Assembly: GCF_022605725.1 (NCBI RefSeq)
Contig: NC_065564.1
Location: forward strand, 4,132,698-4,196,697
DNA from: Anthonomus grandis grandis
Taxonomy: Eukaryota > Arthropoda > Insecta > Coleoptera > Curculionidae
Length of the DNA: 64,000 bases
Direction of reading: 5' to 3'
This document shows positions 61,900 to 64,000 of this stretch, piece after piece. The notes beneath the pieces were generated by a model. It saw nothing but the letters and a program-made list of their open reading frames with translations. It searched no databases and had not been told where the DNA came from. Both the position numbers and the translations under genes were made by a program. How positions within the stretch are numbered: the stretch's first letter is position 1; each line of letters starts with the position of its first letter.

Positions 61900-64000
61900 G
61901 ACTTTAAAGAATATTTTTTCGTATATCTTTGCAGCCACCAAAGATATTAAGAAAATCTTTTACGACAATTAAAATCAAAGCCTGAGGAAGGATTTGGCAC
62001 CAGAAACGTTGAGATCGGTCCAATATTTTCCGAGTTAGAGCATTTTTTATTGCAATTTGACAATCTTTTAACTCTACACATTTTTAATGATAATTTAAAA
62101 ACTATTTGAGGTATTTTAATACGGGTTTCAGCTTAAGCTAAAAGGATCTTTACTGGACGAATTGGTGTAATAATGGTTCTTGTATATTGAACATTTTGGA
62201 AGTTAGACGCATTTTTGTCCGTTAAGGTACAGTATCTTCATATATGAACTTTGAGAAAAAAGTTTTTAACCACGCTTATGGGTATAACTTCACAATGGAG
62301 TAAGATATTTGAATAGAGGTTTCATCAAAAGCTAAAGGGATCTTTACAGAACGATTTGGTATACAAACGGTTTTTGACAATTAAAAACTTGGGAAGTTAG
62401 AGGCACTTTTGTCCCTCAAGATAGGGTAGTCATCATATTTGGTCTTTTGAGAAAAACAGTTGCTCACACTTTTGGGTATAACTTTAAAACTGATTAAGAT
62501 ATTTTAATGGGAGTTTTACTAAAAGCTAAAGGGATCTTTACTGAACGATTTGGTATACAAATGGTTTTTGTACATTAAAAACTTTGGAAGTTAGACGCAC
62601 TTTTGTCCTTCAAGATAGGACAGTCATCATATTTGGGCTTTTGAGAAAAACAGTTAACCACACTTTTTGGTATAACTTCCCAGCTGATTAAGATTTTGTA
62701 ATGGGTGTTTCACTAAAGGCTAAAGGGATCTTTACTGAACGATTTTATATATAAACGGTTCTTGTAGCCTAAAAACTTTGGAAGCTAGAAGGATTTTTGT
62801 CCTTCAAGATTGGATAGTCATCATATTTGAGCTTTTGAAAAAAACATTGACCCACACTTTTGCGAATAACTTCAGAGCGGCTTAAGATATTTTCGAAATT
62901 CTTTTACATCAATAAAAAGGAATGTCTGATGATGGATTTGACATAAGAAACGTGGATATTGCTCCATGATTTACTGAATTAAGAGTCATTTCGGTTAAAA
63001 TGTAACTGGAAAATGAAAACTATACATTTTCAGTGATAATTGAAAAACTAGTTGAGCTATTTTAATGGGAGTTTCACTAAAAGCTAAAGGGACGTTTACT
63101 GAACGATTTGGTATACAAACGGTTCCTGTACATTAAAAACTTTGGAAGTTAGAGGCACTTTTGTCCTTCGAAATAGGGCAGTCATCCTATTTGAGGTTTT
63201 GAGAAAAGCAGCTACCCACACTTTTGGGTATAACTTCACAGCTGATCGAGATATTTCAATGGGAGTTTCACCAAAAGCTGAATGGATCTTTGCTGAACGA
63301 TTTGGTATATAAACGATTCTTGTACATTAAAAACTTTGGAAGTTAGAAGGTATTTTGTCCGTCAGGATAGGGCAGTCATCATATTTGGGCTTTTGAGAAG
63401 AACAGTTACCTACACTTTTGGGTATAACTTGACAGCTGATTAAGATATTTTAATGGGAGTTTCACTAAAAGCTAAAGCGATCTTTACTGAAAGATTGGTA
63501 TACAAACGGTTTTTGTACAGTAAAAACTTTAGGACTTAGAGGCACTTTTGTCCTTCAAGATAGGGCAGTCATCATATTTGGGGTTTTGAGAAAAGCAGTT
63601 ACTCACACTTTTGGATATAACTTCACACCTGATTAAGATATTTCAATGGGAGTTTCACCAAAAGCTAAATAAATCTTTACTGAACGATTTGGTATACAAA
63701 CGATTCTTGTACATTAAAAACTTTGGAAGTTAGAAGTACTTTTGTCCGTCAGGATAGGGCAGTCATCATATTTGGGCTTTTGAGAAGAACAGTTACCTAC
63801 ACCTTTGGGTATAACTTGACAGCTGATTAAGATATTTTAATGGGAGTTTCAGTAAAAGCTAAAGCGATCTTTACTGAACGATTTGGTATACAAACGGTTC
63901 TTGTAGCTTAAAAACTTTATAAGTTACAAGCACTTTTGTCCTCCGAGATTGGACAATCATCATATTTGAGCTTTCGCGAAACACATTGACTCACACTTTT
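61900..64000 (+). repeat. Tandem array continuing downstream of RBM19 to the window edge
   Basis: The same ~185 bp subunits as in intron 5 ('gggatctttactgaacgatt', 'ggcacttttgtcc', 'cacacttttgggtataactt') run from about 61.9 kb and are cut by the window end. The ~557 bp order is less regular here: the 'ctgatgatggattt' subunit appears near 61981 (diverged) and 62927 only, while the simpler subunits repeat in a row. Confidence 0.85.

Overview
This window looks like nuclear DNA of an insect, probably a beetle. The evidence is two spliced protein genes with very short 56-60 bp introns, a strongly AT-rich and repeat-filled background, and degraded insect-type DNA transposons (PIF/Harbinger with a MADF partner, Tc1/mariner-like transposases with a DUF4817-type helix-turn-helix end). 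No rRNA, tRNA, CRISPR array or bacterial-style operon is visible. The order is inferred from intron size and repeat style; no species can be named.

Only two genes are well supported, both on the + strand. The first (40808-44819, 3 exons) encodes a small secreted, lysine/glutamate-rich helical protein with a signal peptide, two C-x21-C pairs and a hydrophobic C-terminal tail. Its exon 2 has an in-frame TAG at codon 145. The second (55468-61779, 9 exons, 838 residues) is RBM19/Mrd1, the multi-RRM nucleolar protein of 18S rRNA processing, and appears intact. A CACGTG E-box lies 65-70 bp upstream of its ATG. Two further minus-strand ORFs near 37.4-38.0 kb could be a small membrane-protein gene but are weak.

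The rest is repeats with islands of apparently single-copy, gene-free DNA between them (about 1-1300, 2100-2600, 4330-5240, 10.1-11.4, 13.8-15.0, 16.2-17.6, 20.1-22.8, 26.4-27.4, 31.5-32.6, 37.0-40.7, 44.8-46.7, 49.1-50.7 and 52.0-55.4 kb). Mobile DNA includes: (a) a dispersed family with ends reading CCCAAGCAA(C/T)ACA and internal inverted G/C tracts of G-quadruplex type, in about nine copies, one of them nested in another repeat; (b) an 857 bp internally deleted PIF/Harbinger element that keeps the 5' ends of its transposase and MADF genes, with 47 bp perfect inverted ends and a TAA duplication; (c) a foldback element near 12.5-12.9 kb and a 235 bp element near 5.5 kb, both carrying hammerhead-ribozyme-like cores; (d) four transposase shards.

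Tandem arrays dominate the second half: about 183 bp units (29.5-30.9 kb, partly alternating dimers), about 171 bp (32.6-35.5 kb), about 174 bp (36.4-37.0 kb), about 182 bp inside intron 1 of the secreted-protein gene, about 520 bp (46.7-48.7 kb), and an array of about 185 bp subunits in a roughly 557 bp higher-order repeat that fills the large RBM19 intron and resumes downstream of the gene to the window end. Several unrelated arrays share a nucleosome-like monomer length of about 170-185 bp.
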